A stretch of DNA of 64,000 nucleotides from Phytohabitans aurantiacus (GCF_027923225.1 NZ_BSDI01000015.1:1-64000); one strand, 5' to 3'. Positions 15,477 to 24,396 are shown, counted from the stretch's first letter. The notes: a model not told the origin generated them from the sequence alone. A program made the numbers and translations.

Positions 15477-16334
15477 TCACCGCAAACGGGTAATGGCGAC
15501 CTCGACGCCCTGTCCGGTGTTCTCCGGACCGGAGTAGACGCCCTTGAGCGGCGGCACGTCGCCGTACTCGCGGCCACGCCCCACCACGACGTGCTGCTCG
15601 CCGACCGGTATGCCGTTGGTGGCGTCGAAGGCCATCCACCGCCCGGCCCACCACTCGGGCCAGGCGTGGCTCTGCCCGACCACGGTCTCGCCGACAGCCG
15701 CGCTCGACGACGGGTGCAGGTACCCGGACACGTACCGCGCCGGCATGCCGACCGCACGCAACAGCCCGACGACGAGGTGGCTGATGTCCTGGCAGACGCC
15801 CTTGCGCTGCCGCCAGGCGTGTACCGCGTCGGTCTGCACCCCGGTCGCGCCGGGCTGGTACTCGACCTCGGCGCGCACGCGCTCGCTGACCGCCATCGCG
15901 AACGCCTGCGGGGTGGCGTGGGCGCTCTTGATCGACTCAGCCAGCTCGGTCAGCTCCTCGTCGAGCGCCGTACGCGGCGTGGGCAGCAGCAGCTCGTGCC
16001 AGCGGTCGACGCTTTCCGGCGCCGCCAGGTCGGCCCAGCTCGCACCGTCACCGGTCAGCCGATCGCCCGCCGGCAGCGTCTCGACCGTGGCGGTCGCGGT
16101 GACCTGCAGCGCCTCGTGTGCGGCGTGTACGTCGAACGCGGTGACCGCCGTGCCCCAGTAGTCCTCGTACTTGTAGGTGCGGGCCGGCGGCCACACCTCC
16201 ACGCGCGCGTCGAGCACCGCCTGGTGCGGCTCGTTGCGCGGCGACATCCGCGCCTCGTTGTACGACGAGCTGACCTTGCCCGCGTACGTGAACCCGGTCT
16301 TGTGCTGCACCCGCAGCCGCCAACTCTGAACCAT
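15477..16334 (-). CDS. Transglutaminase-like cysteine peptidase-fold protein
   Basis: The 285-residue protein has an N-terminal beta region (RLRVQHKTGFTYAGKVSSSY) and the transglutaminase core with Cys in RQRKGVCQDISHLVVGLL, His in VGQSHAWPEWW and Asp in WMAFDATNG. Families of this type cleave or form amide bonds. It completes the conserved trio with the ATP-grasp and alpha-E genes, which genome-context studies link to synthesis and processing of an unknown peptide-like amide product. Its ATG overlaps the alpha-E stop (TGATG). Confidence 0.92.
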   Translation of the reverse strand: MVQSWRLRVQHKTGFTYAGKVSSSYNEARMSPRNEPHQAVLDARVEVWPPARTYKYEDYWGTAVTAFDVHAAHEALQVTATATVETLPAGDRLTGDGASWADLAAPESVDRWHELLLPTPRTALDEELTELAESIKSAHATPQAFAMAVSERVRAEVEYQPGATGVQTDAVHAWRQRKGVCQDISHLVVGLLRAVGMPARYVSGYLHPSSSAAVGETVVGQSHAWPEWWAGRWMAFDATNGIPVGEQHVVVGRGREYGDVPPLKGVYSGPENTGQGVEVAITRLR

Positions 16335-17272
16335 CAAGCCACCGCCTCCGATACCCACATGACGGCTGACGTCTGGCGGAAGTAGCGCCGCGACACCGCG
16401 TCGTTGACCTGCGAACACGTGCGCTCCAGCCCGTCGAGCACCGCGGCAAGGTCGGCGATCAGCTCGTCGGCGCCGCGAAACTCCAGGTTGGTGCGGGACC
16501 GGCCGACGATCCGCTGCGCGTCGGTGGCGACGCCGGCGCGACCCTGGTCGGGTTCGAGCTCGGCCAGGCACGACTCGGCGGCCGACAGCGCGGCGAAGAC
16601 CGAGCGCGGAAAGAGCCGGTCGAGGAGCAGGAACTCGGCGGCGTGACGGTCGTCGAGGGAGCCCCGATAGGTGCGCAGGTACGTCTCCCAGGCGCCGCAC
16701 GAGCGCAGCAGCGTCAGCCAGGACGGGATGCTGCCACCGGCCCGCACGTGCGTCGACAGCAGCCGCGCGGTCATGTCGACTCGCTCGATGCTGCGTCCCA
16801 GTACCAGGAAGAGCCAGCCCTCGTCGCGGCTCATGGTGGCGTCGGTGAGCCCGGCCATCACCGCGCACCGCTCCCGCACCCAGCGGAAGAACGCGTGGAC
16901 GCCCTGCTGCTCGACCCGACGCCGCGCGTCTGGCAGCCCGTGCCACGTGGCGTTCAGCGTCTCCCACATCTCCGACGAGACGGTTTCGCGCGCGCCGCGG
17001 GCGTTTTCCCGGGCGGCGGCCAGCGCACCGACGACCGAGCTGGGGTTGCTCTCGTCGAGCCCCAACAGCCCGACCACGCGCGCCGCCGAGAACGGCCGCT
17101 CCACATTGGACACGCCCATGACGCCGAGCAGCGACCGGCACGCGGTCTCCTCGTCGACCCACGGGTCGGCGAGCATCCGGTGCAGGTGCACGTCGAGGAT
17201 GCGGGCGGTGTCTTCGGCACGCTCGACATAGCGGCCGATCCAGTACAGGGACTCGGCGATGCGGCTCAGCAC
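16334..17272 (-). CDS. Alpha-E domain protein
   Basis: The 312-residue, all-helical protein begins LSRIAESLYWIGRYVERAED, the alpha-E family signature, and contains the conserved DEGWLFLVLGRSIERVDMTA segment. Alpha-E proteins have no proven activity and occur between a circularly permuted ATP-grasp ligase and a transglutaminase, as here; they may be a scaffold or substrate-handling partner. The start is a GTG at 17272 overlapping the ATP-grasp stop by 7 bp. Confidence 0.92.
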   Translation of the reverse strand: MLSRIAESLYWIGRYVERAEDTARILDVHLHRMLADPWVDEETACRSLLGVMGVSNVERPFSAARVVGLLGLDESNPSSVVGALAAARENARGARETVSSEMWETLNATWHGLPDARRRVEQQGVHAFFRWVRERCAVMAGLTDATMSRDEGWLFLVLGRSIERVDMTARLLSTHVRAGGSIPSWLTLLRSCGAWETYLRTYRGSLDDRHAAEFLLLDRLFPRSVFAALSAAESCLAELEPDQGRAGVATDAQRIVGRSRTNLEFRGADELIADLAAVLDGLERTCSQVNDAVSRRYFRQTSAVMWVSEAVA

Positions 17273-18849
17273 GGCGTACTCCTCGCGGCCTGTTGCTGTT
17301 GCTGCTGCTGGGCGGAGACGGGGCCGAGGTCGGGACCGGGATCGGGCCCCTGCGAGGCGGGCGCGACGGTGACCGGCGGATCGAGCGCCTCTTCGAGCAC
17401 CGCCGGGTCGGTCAGGCCGTCGGTCAGTACCCAGGTGTCCTTGGAGCCGCCGCCCTGGCTGGAGTTGACGACGAGCGCGCCCTCGGGGAGGGCGACGCGG
17501 GTGAGCCCGCCGGGCAGTACCCACACCTTTTCGCCGTCGTTGACCGCGAACGGCCGCAGGTCGACGTGCCGCGCCCGCAGCCGGTTGCCGACGAGGGTGG
17601 GCACCATCGACAGGGCCACCTCGCGCTGGGCGATCCAGCCACGCGGATCCTTCTCCACCCGCTCGCGCAGCCTCGCCAGCTCCTGGTCGGTGGCCTGCGA
17701 GCCGATGACGATGCCGGCACCGCCCGAGCCGTCGACCGGCTTGATCACGAGCTCGTCGAGGCGGTCGAGCACGTGGGCCAGCACGTCCGCGTCGTCGTCG
17801 AGGCGGTACGTCTCGACGTTGGGCAGGATCGGCTCCTCGTCGAGGTAGTACCGGATCAGGTCGGGAACGTAGGTGTAGAGCAACTTGTCGTCGGCGACCC
17901 CGTTACCGACCGCGTTGGCGATCGTGACCCGGCCGGCGCGGGCGGCGTTGAGCAGGCCCGCGCAGCCGACCACCGAGTCGGCCCGGAAGTGCACCGGATC
18001 GAGGAACTCGTCGTCGATCCGGCGGTAGATGACGTCGACCCGCTGCTCGCCGGCCGTGGTGCGCATGGCGACCTCGTTGCCCACGCAGATCAGGTCGCGC
18101 CCCTCCACCAGCTCCACGCCCATCTCGCGAGCCAGCAGGGCGTGCTCGAAGTAGGCGGAGTTGAAGACGCCGGGCGTGAGGACCACGACGGTGGGCTCGC
18201 TCACGCCCACCGGCGCGGCGGCGCGCAGCGCGCGCAGGAGCTGCGCCGGGTACGAGTCGACGGGCTGGACGCGGGTGGACGCGAACACCTCGGGCAGGAC
18301 GTGTGCCATCGCCCGCCGGTTCTCCATCACGTAGCTGACGCCGGAGGGCACCCGGACGTTGTCTTCCAGCACCCGGAATGTGCCCTGCTCGTCGCGGATC
18401 AGGTCGACGCCCGCCACGTGGATGCGTACCCCGTTGTGCGGCGTGATGCCCGCGGCCTCACGGTGGAAGTGCGCGCTGGTGACCACGACCTTCCGGGGCA
18501 CCACCCCGTCGGCGAGCACCTGTGCGGCGCCGTACACGTCGGCGAGGAACGCTTCCAGCGCGCGGATGCGCTGCCCCACCCCGGCCTCGACGGTGCGCCA
18601 CTCGTCGGCGGCGATGATCCGGGGCACGATGTCGAGCGGAAAGGGGCGCTCGACGCCCTTCAGCGCGAACGTGATGCCCTGATCGAGGAAGGCCCGCGCC
18701 AGCACGTCGGCCCGGACACCCAGCTCGGCGCTGGACAGCGGCTGAAGGGTGGCGTGCAGCGCCTCGTACGACGCGCGCGGCATGCTGGCCTCGCCGAACA
18801 TCTCGTCCCAGCCTGGGCCGAGGCGATAGTCCTCGAAAAGATCCGCCAT
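17266..18849 (-). CDS. Circularly permuted type 2 ATP-grasp protein
   Basis: The 527-residue protein shows the family pattern YEALHATLQPLSS, FRVLEDNVRVPSGVSYVMEN, YRRIDDEFLDP, VIKPVDGSGGAGIVIGS and WVLPGGLTRVALPEG. These ATP-grasp proteins are thought to ligate an amine or amino acid to a carboxylate with ATP; the product of the trio is unknown. The last 30 residues carry a run of seven Gln, encoded by CAG/CAA repeats, then ARSTPC, beyond the usual end. ATG at 18849 lies 6 nt after a TAGCGT box and has no ribosome site. Confidence 0.93.
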   Translation of the reverse strand: MADLFEDYRLGPGWDEMFGEASMPRASYEALHATLQPLSSAELGVRADVLARAFLDQGITFALKGVERPFPLDIVPRIIAADEWRTVEAGVGQRIRALEAFLADVYGAAQVLADGVVPRKVVVTSAHFHREAAGITPHNGVRIHVAGVDLIRDEQGTFRVLEDNVRVPSGVSYVMENRRAMAHVLPEVFASTRVQPVDSYPAQLLRALRAAAPVGVSEPTVVVLTPGVFNSAYFEHALLAREMGVELVEGRDLICVGNEVAMRTTAGEQRVDVIYRRIDDEFLDPVHFRADSVVGCAGLLNAARAGRVTIANAVGNGVADDKLLYTYVPDLIRYYLDEEPILPNVETYRLDDDADVLAHVLDRLDELVIKPVDGSGGAGIVIGSQATDQELARLRERVEKDPRGWIAQREVALSMVPTLVGNRLRARHVDLRPFAVNDGEKVWVLPGGLTRVALPEGALVVNSSQGGGSKDTWVLTDGLTDPAVLEEALDPPVTVAPASQGPDPGPDLGPVSAQQQQQQQAARSTPC

Positions 18850-18855
18850 GGCAGC

Positions 18856-18896
18856 ACGCTACGCCGATCTCGTTGCGCGTGCGTAACACGAGTTAC
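18856..18896 (-). promoter_or_regulatory. Promoter region of the ATP-grasp/alpha-E/transglutaminase operon
   Basis: On the minus strand TAGCGT (18856-18861) is followed by 6 nt and the ATG at 18849, a leaderless arrangement. Just upstream lies GTAAC-ACGA-GTTAC (18883-18896), and CGAGTTAC occurs at 18889-18896 and again at 18906-18913. These repeats could be regulator sites over the -35 region. Confidence 0.5.
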
Positions 18897-18917
18897 CTGG
18901 TGGAACGAGTTACATGA

Positions 18918-18950
18918 TGGACCGCCGGCACGGGACCTGCCGGCGGTCCA
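18918..18950. repeat. Perfect 13-bp inverted repeat between divergent genes
   Basis: TGGACCGCCGGCA (18918-18930) pairs with TGCCGGCGGTCCA (18938-18950) around a 7-nt loop. It lies between two divergent genes, so it is not an ordinary operon terminator. The stretch 18951-19127 that follows holds nothing else I can name except the ribosome site GGAGGGAGG of the DedA gene. Confidence 0.7.
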
Positions 18951-19127
18951 TGAGCGCTTCGGGAGACCAGGAACGGGGGACCCGGCCTCAACGCGCTCAT
19001 CTGCAACGGTACGCCCCCGGCGGGCGGTGGCGGCGCAAGACGCTTACTGAGATCTGGCTGAGCGGGAATTCCCAGCTTGACAGCGGTTCGGGAAACTATT
19101 CTGACCGCGGGTGGAGGGAGGTCCGGC

Positions 19128-19859
19128 GTGCTCGAGCTGCTGAGCGGCGTCGCCTCGCCCGCTGCCGCGTATGTGCTGCTCCTGGCCCTGCTGTGGGTCG
19201 ACGCGTTCGTGCCGATCGTGCCGACCCAGGCGTTGATGATCACGGGCGGGGCGCTGACGGTGTACGGGGGGCTCAATCTGCCCCTGATCGTGGCGGTCGG
19301 CGCGGTCGGCGTGTTCTGCGGCGATCTGGCGTGTTATCTCCTTGGCCGGCTGACTCGCCAGTCGCAGTCGTCCGGCACCTTCATGGGGGCGAGCCGGGTG
19401 CGCGCGGCGGCTGAGCGGTTCACCCGAGGGCTCCGCCGGCCGGGTCCGGTAACGATCTTTTTGTGCCGGTTTGTGCCCGGTGGGCGCATGGCGGCGTGCT
19501 TCCACGCCGGCCGCACGCGGTACCCGTACCGGCTGTTCCTGCCGTACGAGGGCGCCGCCGCACTCGCGTGGGCCACGTACGGCGGCTTGGTGGGGCACCT
19601 GGGCGGCGCGGCCCTGACCGCGTCTGCCTGGCGCCTCTTCGCCGTCGCCGCCTCAGCCGCCGCCATCTTCGCGGCGGCGGGCTGGGCGCTAGCCCTCACC
19701 GGCCATTCGCACTGGCGTCCGGGCCCGCGGCCTGGAGAGGGGCAGAGCGAGCACGACGGCGCGGGGCCACTGCCCGAAGGGCGGTTCACTCCAGGCCGTG
19801 AAGCATCAGCTGGCGCGCCGCCTCAGCGATCGAGCCGGACAGCGACGGGTAGATCGTGA
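19128..19859 (+). CDS. DedA/VTT-domain membrane protein
   Basis: The 243-residue protein has about five hydrophobic segments and the VTT-domain core: FVPIVPTQALMITGGALTVY, GVFCGDLACYLLGR and RFVPGGRMAACFHAGRTRYP. DedA proteins act in the cytoplasmic membrane, several as flippases or translocases of undecaprenyl phosphate or phospholipids. The GTG at 19128 has GGAGGGAGG 6 nt upstream. The last ~55 residues are a hydrophilic, low-complexity tail encoded antisense over the 3' end of the flavoprotein gene (74-bp overlap). Confidence 0.88.
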   Translation: MLELLSGVASPAAAYVLLLALLWVDAFVPIVPTQALMITGGALTVYGGLNLPLIVAVGAVGVFCGDLACYLLGRLTRQSQSSGTFMGASRVRAAAERFTRGLRRPGPVTIFLCRFVPGGRMAACFHAGRTRYPYRLFLPYEGAAALAWATYGGLVGHLGGAALTASAWRLFAVAASAAAIFAAAGWALALTGHSHWRPGPRPGEGQSEHDGAGPLPEGRFTPGREASAGAPPQRSSRTATGRS

Positions 19860-21189
19860 TGGTGTGGGCCAGCTGGTCCACGGTCATGTGATTCTCCACC
19901 GCCATCGTGATCGGCAGGATCAGCTCGCTCGCCTTGGGCGCCACCACCACACCACCGATGACGGTGCCCATGGCGGGCCGGCAGAAGAGCTTGACGAACC
20001 CGTCCGTCAGCCCGGCCATCTTCGCCCGCGCGTTGCCCGACAGCGGCAGCATCACCTGCCGGGCCGGCACCTTGCCCGAGTCGACCTCGTTCTGCGAGAC
20101 GCCGACGGTGGCCAGCTCCGGGTCGGTGAAGACGTTCGCGGAGACGGTGCGCAGGCGCAGCGGCTGGACCGCCTCGCCGAGCGCGTGCCACATCGCGATC
20201 CGGCCCTGCATCGCCGCGACGCTCGCGAGCGGCAGCACCCCGGTGCAGTCGCCCGCCGCGTAGATGCCGGGCACGTTGGTACGCGAGACGCGGTCGACGG
20301 TCAGGTAACCGCCCCTGGCGACGTTGACGCCGTACTGCTCCAGGCCCAGGTCAGCGGTGTTGGGCACCGAGCCGACCGCCATGAGCGCGTGGCTGCCCAC
20401 CACCGTCGCGCCGTCGGCCAGCTCGACGAGCACCCCGTCGGCCGTACGGCGAACCGCCTCCGCCCGGGAGTTGCCCAGGATCGTCATGCCACGAGCCCGG
20501 AACACCTCTTCGATCGCCATGGCGGCGTCGGGGTCCTCGTGCGGCATGACCCGGTCGCGGCTGGACACCAGCGTGACCTTGACACCCATGGCCAGATAGG
20601 CGCTGGCGAACTCGGCACCGGTCACGCCCGAGCCGATCACGATCAGGTGATCAGGCAGTTCGGGCAGGTCATAGACCTGTCGCCAGGTCAGGATGCGCTC
20701 CCCGTCCGGCACCGCGCTGGACAGTACGCGCGGGGTCGCGCCGGTGGCGATCAGCACGGTCGAGGCGTCGACCGAATACTCTCCGTTGCCACCATCGGAC
20801 GACACGATCACACGGTGTGTGTGACCGAGCGTGTCTTCGCCGAGCCGCGCCCGACCGTGGACAAATGTCACACCCGCCTTGATCAGCTTCGCCTGGATGT
20901 CGCTGGACTGTGCCAGCGCGAGCCGCTTGACCCGCTCGTACACGGCGCTCGCGTCGACCGTGACGGCCTCCAGCCCATCCGAGTGCACGCCGAACTCCTC
21001 CGTGTCCCGGTAGCCGGTCACCACGTCTGAGCTGGCAATAAAGGTCTTCGATGGCACGCAGTCCGAGAGCACGCAGGCACCCCCGGCACCATCGGCCTCG
21101 ACCACCGTCACGTCGGCGTCGAGCTGGGCGGCCACAAGTGCGGCCTCGTACCCAGCCGGACCCCCGCCGATGATCACGATGCGGCTCAT
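19786..21189 (-). CDS. lpdA: LpdA-type NAD(P)H-quinone dehydrogenase flavoprotein
   Basis: The 467-residue class I pyridine nucleotide-disulfide reductase-fold protein has the FAD motif RIVIIGGGPAGYEAALVAA, a Cys-x4-Cys in GGACVLSDCVPSK, the NAD(P) site VIGSGVTGAEFASAYLAMG and AAGDCTG. The C-terminal catalytic base region reads HTITIYPSLSG, lacking the His of the HxHPT motif of dihydrolipoamide dehydrogenase. That fits the mycobacterial LpdA (Rv3303c) group, which reduces quinones rather than lipoamide. GGGGGGA precedes the ATG at 21189. Confidence 0.88.
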   Translation of the reverse strand: MSRIVIIGGGPAGYEAALVAAQLDADVTVVEADGAGGACVLSDCVPSKTFIASSDVVTGYRDTEEFGVHSDGLEAVTVDASAVYERVKRLALAQSSDIQAKLIKAGVTFVHGRARLGEDTLGHTHRVIVSSDGGNGEYSVDASTVLIATGATPRVLSSAVPDGERILTWRQVYDLPELPDHLIVIGSGVTGAEFASAYLAMGVKVTLVSSRDRVMPHEDPDAAMAIEEVFRARGMTILGNSRAEAVRRTADGVLVELADGATVVGSHALMAVGSVPNTADLGLEQYGVNVARGGYLTVDRVSRTNVPGIYAAGDCTGVLPLASVAAMQGRIAMWHALGEAVQPLRLRTVSANVFTDPELATVGVSQNEVDSGKVPARQVMLPLSGNARAKMAGLTDGFVKLFCRPAMGTVIGGVVVAPKASELILPITMAVENHMTVDQLAHTITIYPSLSGSIAEAARQLMLHGLE

Positions 21190-21248
21190 TTTCCCCCCAG
21201 AAGGACTCGACACGCTCCGTCGTATTCTCCCCCACCGGTCTGCCGGGC

Positions 21249-21254
21249 TATCGT
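21249..21254 (+). promoter_or_regulatory. Leaderless-type -10 box for the cyclotransferase gene
   Basis: TATCGT is followed by 7 nt and the GTG at 21262. No ribosome site is visible. Confidence 0.55.
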
Positions 21255-21261
21255 CATCGCC

Positions 21262-21717
21262 GTGCGTCATTACGCCGCGTACGGCTCTAACCTCGATCCC
21301 GCTCGGATGCGTGCTTACTGTCCGCATTCGCCCATGGTGGGCACTGGCTGGCTGGAAGGCTGGCGGCTCACCTTCGCAGGCGAGGGGGTGCTCGGATGGG
21401 AAGGGTCGGTCACGACGATCGTGGAGTCACCAGGTGACCGCGTCTTCGTGTCGATCTACGACGTCCACCCCTGGGACGCCTCCCAACTCGACGAGGTCGA
21501 GGGCGTGGTGTCGGGCACCTACCGCAAGCTGACCGTGCGCGTGGTCACCCTCGATGGCGAGATGACCGCCTGGGTGTACGTCTTCGACGGGTACGAGGGC
21601 GGCATGCCGACCGCCTGGTACCTGTCTGAGATCGCCAACGCGGCGGAAAAGGCGGGCGCCCCGGACGACTACGTGGCGGGACTCCGGTCGCGCCCCACCC
21701 GCACCGCCTCGCCGTAG
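21262..21717 (+). CDS. Gamma-glutamylcyclotransferase-family protein
   Basis: The 151-residue protein opens with YAAYGSNLDPARM, the substrate loop of the GGCT/AIG2 fold, and contains the acidic catalytic Glu region WDASQLDEVEGVVSGTYRKL. Relatives release 5-oxoproline from gamma-glutamyl compounds. Actinobacteria use mycothiol rather than glutathione, so the natural substrate is unclear. Its last 49 bp overlap the convergent GNAT gene. Confidence 0.85.
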   Translation: MRHYAAYGSNLDPARMRAYCPHSPMVGTGWLEGWRLTFAGEGVLGWEGSVTTIVESPGDRVFVSIYDVHPWDASQLDEVEGVVSGTYRKLTVRVVTLDGEMTAWVYVFDGYEGGMPTAWYLSEIANAAEKAGAPDDYVAGLRSRPTRTASP

Positions 21718-22679
21718 CCGGCAGCGGTCACCGTCCGCTCGTACATCTCCACTTCGAAGGCCGGGCTCATGCCCATCGCCGTGTACAGGTTGGCCGCGCG
21801 CGTGGGGTTGGTCAGGTCGACGCCCAGCGCGGCCGTGTCACGCCCCTTCGCCGCGTACGTGGCGAACGCCCGGGCCAGCAGCGCCGCCCCGAGCCCCCGG
21901 CGGCGGTGCTCGCCCAGCACCGCGAGGTACTTCACCCAGCCCTCGTTCTGATCCAGTGCCTGGTCGGCGGATTGCAGGATGCCGGCCGGTACGCCGTCGA
22001 CCGAGGCGACGAACCACTCGTCCCACGTCACGCTCGGCAGGGCGGCGACCATCTCGCGCCACTGCTCGTAGCTGAGCGGTGCGTAGTCCGGCGTGTCGCG
22101 GAAGGCCGTGTCGAGGATGCGGTGGAAGTCGCGCATGTCCGCGTCGTCTTCGGGGCGCAGCAGGCGGACGGTCACCCCGTCGGGCAGGGCCGGCTCGGGC
22201 GACAGGTCGGTCAGCTTCCGGCGCATCCGGGCGTACCGCTTGACGAACTCGAAGCCGGCCTCGCGCAGGGCCGCGAGCCAGCTCTCCTCGTTGGGTACGC
22301 CCCCGGCGCGGACCGTGACCTCCGGGTGGCCGAACGCGGCGGCCCGTTCCGCGACCCGGGCGAGGACCAGCGCGAGCAGTGGGCGCAGCGCCGGCAGGCC
22401 GTGCTCGGGGTGCACGTACACCTCGATGAACTCGCGGTCTCCGGCGTTCGGGTTCTCCAGGTACGTCCAGCCGGCCACCGTGCCGCCGGGGCTCACCGCC
22501 AGCCATGAGTCGGCGGACGGGTCGATGTGTGGCGAGGTCAGCGCCTCGCGGATGTCGTCAGCCGTGAAGTCGGGGTGCCCTACCGCCGCGATGTCGCAGG
22601 CGTGCACCATGGCAAGGATCGCCGGCAGGTCGTCATCGAGCACCGGGCGTCGGGTCGTCCATCCGCTGGGAAGGTCCAC
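21669..22679 (-). CDS. GNAT acetyltransferase with two GNAT halves
   Basis: The 336-residue protein has an N-terminal degenerate GNAT half and a C-terminal half with the acetyl-CoA loop VLGEHRRRGLGAALLARAF and NPTRAANLYTAMGM. This tandem layout resembles mycothiol synthase, but I cannot show that function. The start is uncertain: GTG at 22679, 8 nt after the upstream stop, or TTG at 22691 overlapping it. It is the last gene of a minus-strand operon with the two genes upstream. Confidence 0.83.
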   Translation of the reverse strand: MDLPSGWTTRRPVLDDDLPAILAMVHACDIAAVGHPDFTADDIREALTSPHIDPSADSWLAVSPGGTVAGWTYLENPNAGDREFIEVYVHPEHGLPALRPLLALVLARVAERAAAFGHPEVTVRAGGVPNEESWLAALREAGFEFVKRYARMRRKLTDLSPEPALPDGVTVRLLRPEDDADMRDFHRILDTAFRDTPDYAPLSYEQWREMVAALPSVTWDEWFVASVDGVPAGILQSADQALDQNEGWVKYLAVLGEHRRRGLGAALLARAFATYAAKGRDTAALGVDLTNPTRAANLYTAMGMSPAFEVEMYERTVTAAGYGEAVRVGRDRSPAT

Positions 22680-22687
22680 CCTCGCAT

Positions 22688-23539
22688 TCAAGCGGCCGGC
22701 GGCTTGCCCCGCTCGCCATTTACCGGGCCCGGCCCGCCCATCGCACGGCGGGCGGCCGCTCCGAGGTCGTCGGTGTTGCCCTCCCTGGGGCCGGCGCCCG
22801 TGCGGGACTGCACCATGTGCAGGGCGCTGTCGAGCAGGCCGACGAGCTCGACCCGCTCGGACGACTCCAGTACCGCGAACGCGCTGGAGCTGATCCGGTC
22901 GGTGACCGCCTCGGCCCACATGCGGCGGCGCACCAGTGGCCCGATCGGCGGGTACGGCGGCTGCCAGCCGAACGCCACCGCGCCCGCCTCGCCATCCGGC
23001 CCGGCGATGATCGCCTCCAGCGGCGTCAGCCCGCTCGCCCGTACGGCCAGCAGGTGACCGCCGCCCCGGTACTCCCGGAGCAGGTGGAGCAGCACGGCGG
23101 CGCGGGCCGCGGGCGCGTCGTCGGGCACCGGCATCGCCCGCCACGCGGCGAACAGTGGCATGCCGGCCGGGTCAGCCGAGATCACCAGCCGCTGGACCAG
23201 CTCGGTCAGCCTGTCGAGCCGCGGGAAGTCGCCGAGGTTGTCGACGCCCCACCGGCAGCACTCCGCCAGCCGGGCGGCGGCCACGTCCATGGGCGGCACG
23301 ACGCGGCGCGCGGCCTCCCAGCCGTCGACCACCGCCTCCGGCGCGATGAAGCCCAGCGCCGCCGCCACGGTGTCGGTGCGCACGTCACCGAGGGCGCCGC
23401 CCCGGCCAGCCACGTAGAACGCCCAGCCGGACAGCCCCATGAGGCGGGCGCGGCGCAGCGTACGCGGATCTTCGCTGAACGCCCCACCCAGCTCCAGCAC
23501 GCCGGGCTTCGCGGCGGTGGCGGCTTGTTCGGGGGTCAC
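22688..23539 (-). CDS. SCO6745-like (SalK-type) helical protein
   Basis: The 283-residue protein contains GLSGWAFYVAGRGGALGDVR and EAVVDGWEAARRV, the pattern of the actinobacterial SCO6745/SalK family, assigned to a helix-turn-helix fold of unknown activity. Its ATG overlaps the stop of the upstream coiled-coil gene by 4 bp and it is followed 8 nt later by the GNAT gene, so three genes are co-transcribed. No catalytic motif is visible. Confidence 0.65.
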   Translation of the reverse strand: MTPEQAATAAKPGVLELGGAFSEDPRTLRRARLMGLSGWAFYVAGRGGALGDVRTDTVAAALGFIAPEAVVDGWEAARRVVPPMDVAAARLAECCRWGVDNLGDFPRLDRLTELVQRLVISADPAGMPLFAAWRAMPVPDDAPAARAAVLLHLLREYRGGGHLLAVRASGLTPLEAIIAGPDGEAGAVAFGWQPPYPPIGPLVRRRMWAEAVTDRISSSAFAVLESSERVELVGLLDSALHMVQSRTGAGPREGNTDDLGAAARRAMGGPGPVNGERGKPPAA

Positions 23540-24396
23540 GCGCCAGATTGTGCCCTTCCCGCGCCCTTCTGGTCGAGCGCTTCCAGCGCGCCTTCCACCT
23601 CTCCGGTACGGCGCCGAGCCGTGGCCACGGCCCTTTCGGCTGACTTCCGCGCCAGCTTGTGCTGGCTCATCTCCTGCTCGGCGACCGCCCGGCGCCGTTC
23701 CAGGTCGGCCAGCGCGTCCTCGATCTCGGCCAGCGCCTCGGCGCCGCGCCGCTCGTCGTCGACCGCGCGGACCAGGTCTTTCTCCACCCGCGCCGCTTCG
23801 GTACGCGCCGCCTCCAGCTCCTTCACGAGGGCGCCCCGGCGGTCCTCCTCGGCCTGCTCGGGTGCCCGTTCGGCGGGTGGCGCTTCGTCGTCGGTGACAA
23901 GCCGCAGGCGTGGCCTCGGCACCTCGCCGAACCCCGCGTAGACGGCCGCGCGGACCAGCCGGCCGGAGCGCACCTGGGCGGCGATGTGCTCATCGGACAG
24001 GGCGGCGTTCAGAGTGTTCTCCACGTCGGCGAGCGGCAGCTTGGCCCGGGCTAGCAGCGGGTCTTCCGCCACCGCGAGGGCCCTCGCCGCCGCGACCAGC
24101 GCCGCGACCGCCTGCCGCCGCTGCTTGGAGAGGTCGCGTAGCTCGGCACCGCGCAGGTTGCGCTGGGCCGCACGCAGCGCCGCCGACAGGTCGGCGAGCT
24201 CGTCGACCAGCTCGGGCCGCCGGTGCGCGAGCAGGTTGACCAGCCACGCCGCCACGGTGGGCTTGCGCAGCTTGGCGATCTGCCGGGCGGCGTCGAGATC
24301 GCCGGTGGCGCGCGCCTCCGCGACCGCCTCGTCGCGGGCGGCCACGAAGCGTTCCGGCGGTTCCGTGTACAGCTGGGTCGCGACGTCCTGCCGCAT
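23536..24396 (-). CDS. Conserved actinobacterial coiled-coil protein of unknown function
   Basis: The 286-residue protein opens with TQLYTEPPERFVAARDEAVA, followed by LRKPTVAAWLVNLLAHRRPE. The second half (about 185-275) is a long, highly charged coiled coil rich in Glu, Ala and Arg. I know this arrangement from unannotated actinobacterial proteins but no function. GAGGAGG gives a strong ribosome site for the ATG at 24396. First gene of a three-gene minus-strand operon. Confidence 0.75.
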   Translation of the reverse strand: MRQDVATQLYTEPPERFVAARDEAVAEARATGDLDAARQIAKLRKPTVAAWLVNLLAHRRPELVDELADLSAALRAAQRNLRGAELRDLSKQRRQAVAALVAAARALAVAEDPLLARAKLPLADVENTLNAALSDEHIAAQVRSGRLVRAAVYAGFGEVPRPRLRLVTDDEAPPAERAPEQAEEDRRGALVKELEAARTEAARVEKDLVRAVDDERRGAEALAEIEDALADLERRRAVAEQEMSQHKLARKSAERAVATARRRTGEVEGALEALDQKGAGRAQSGA

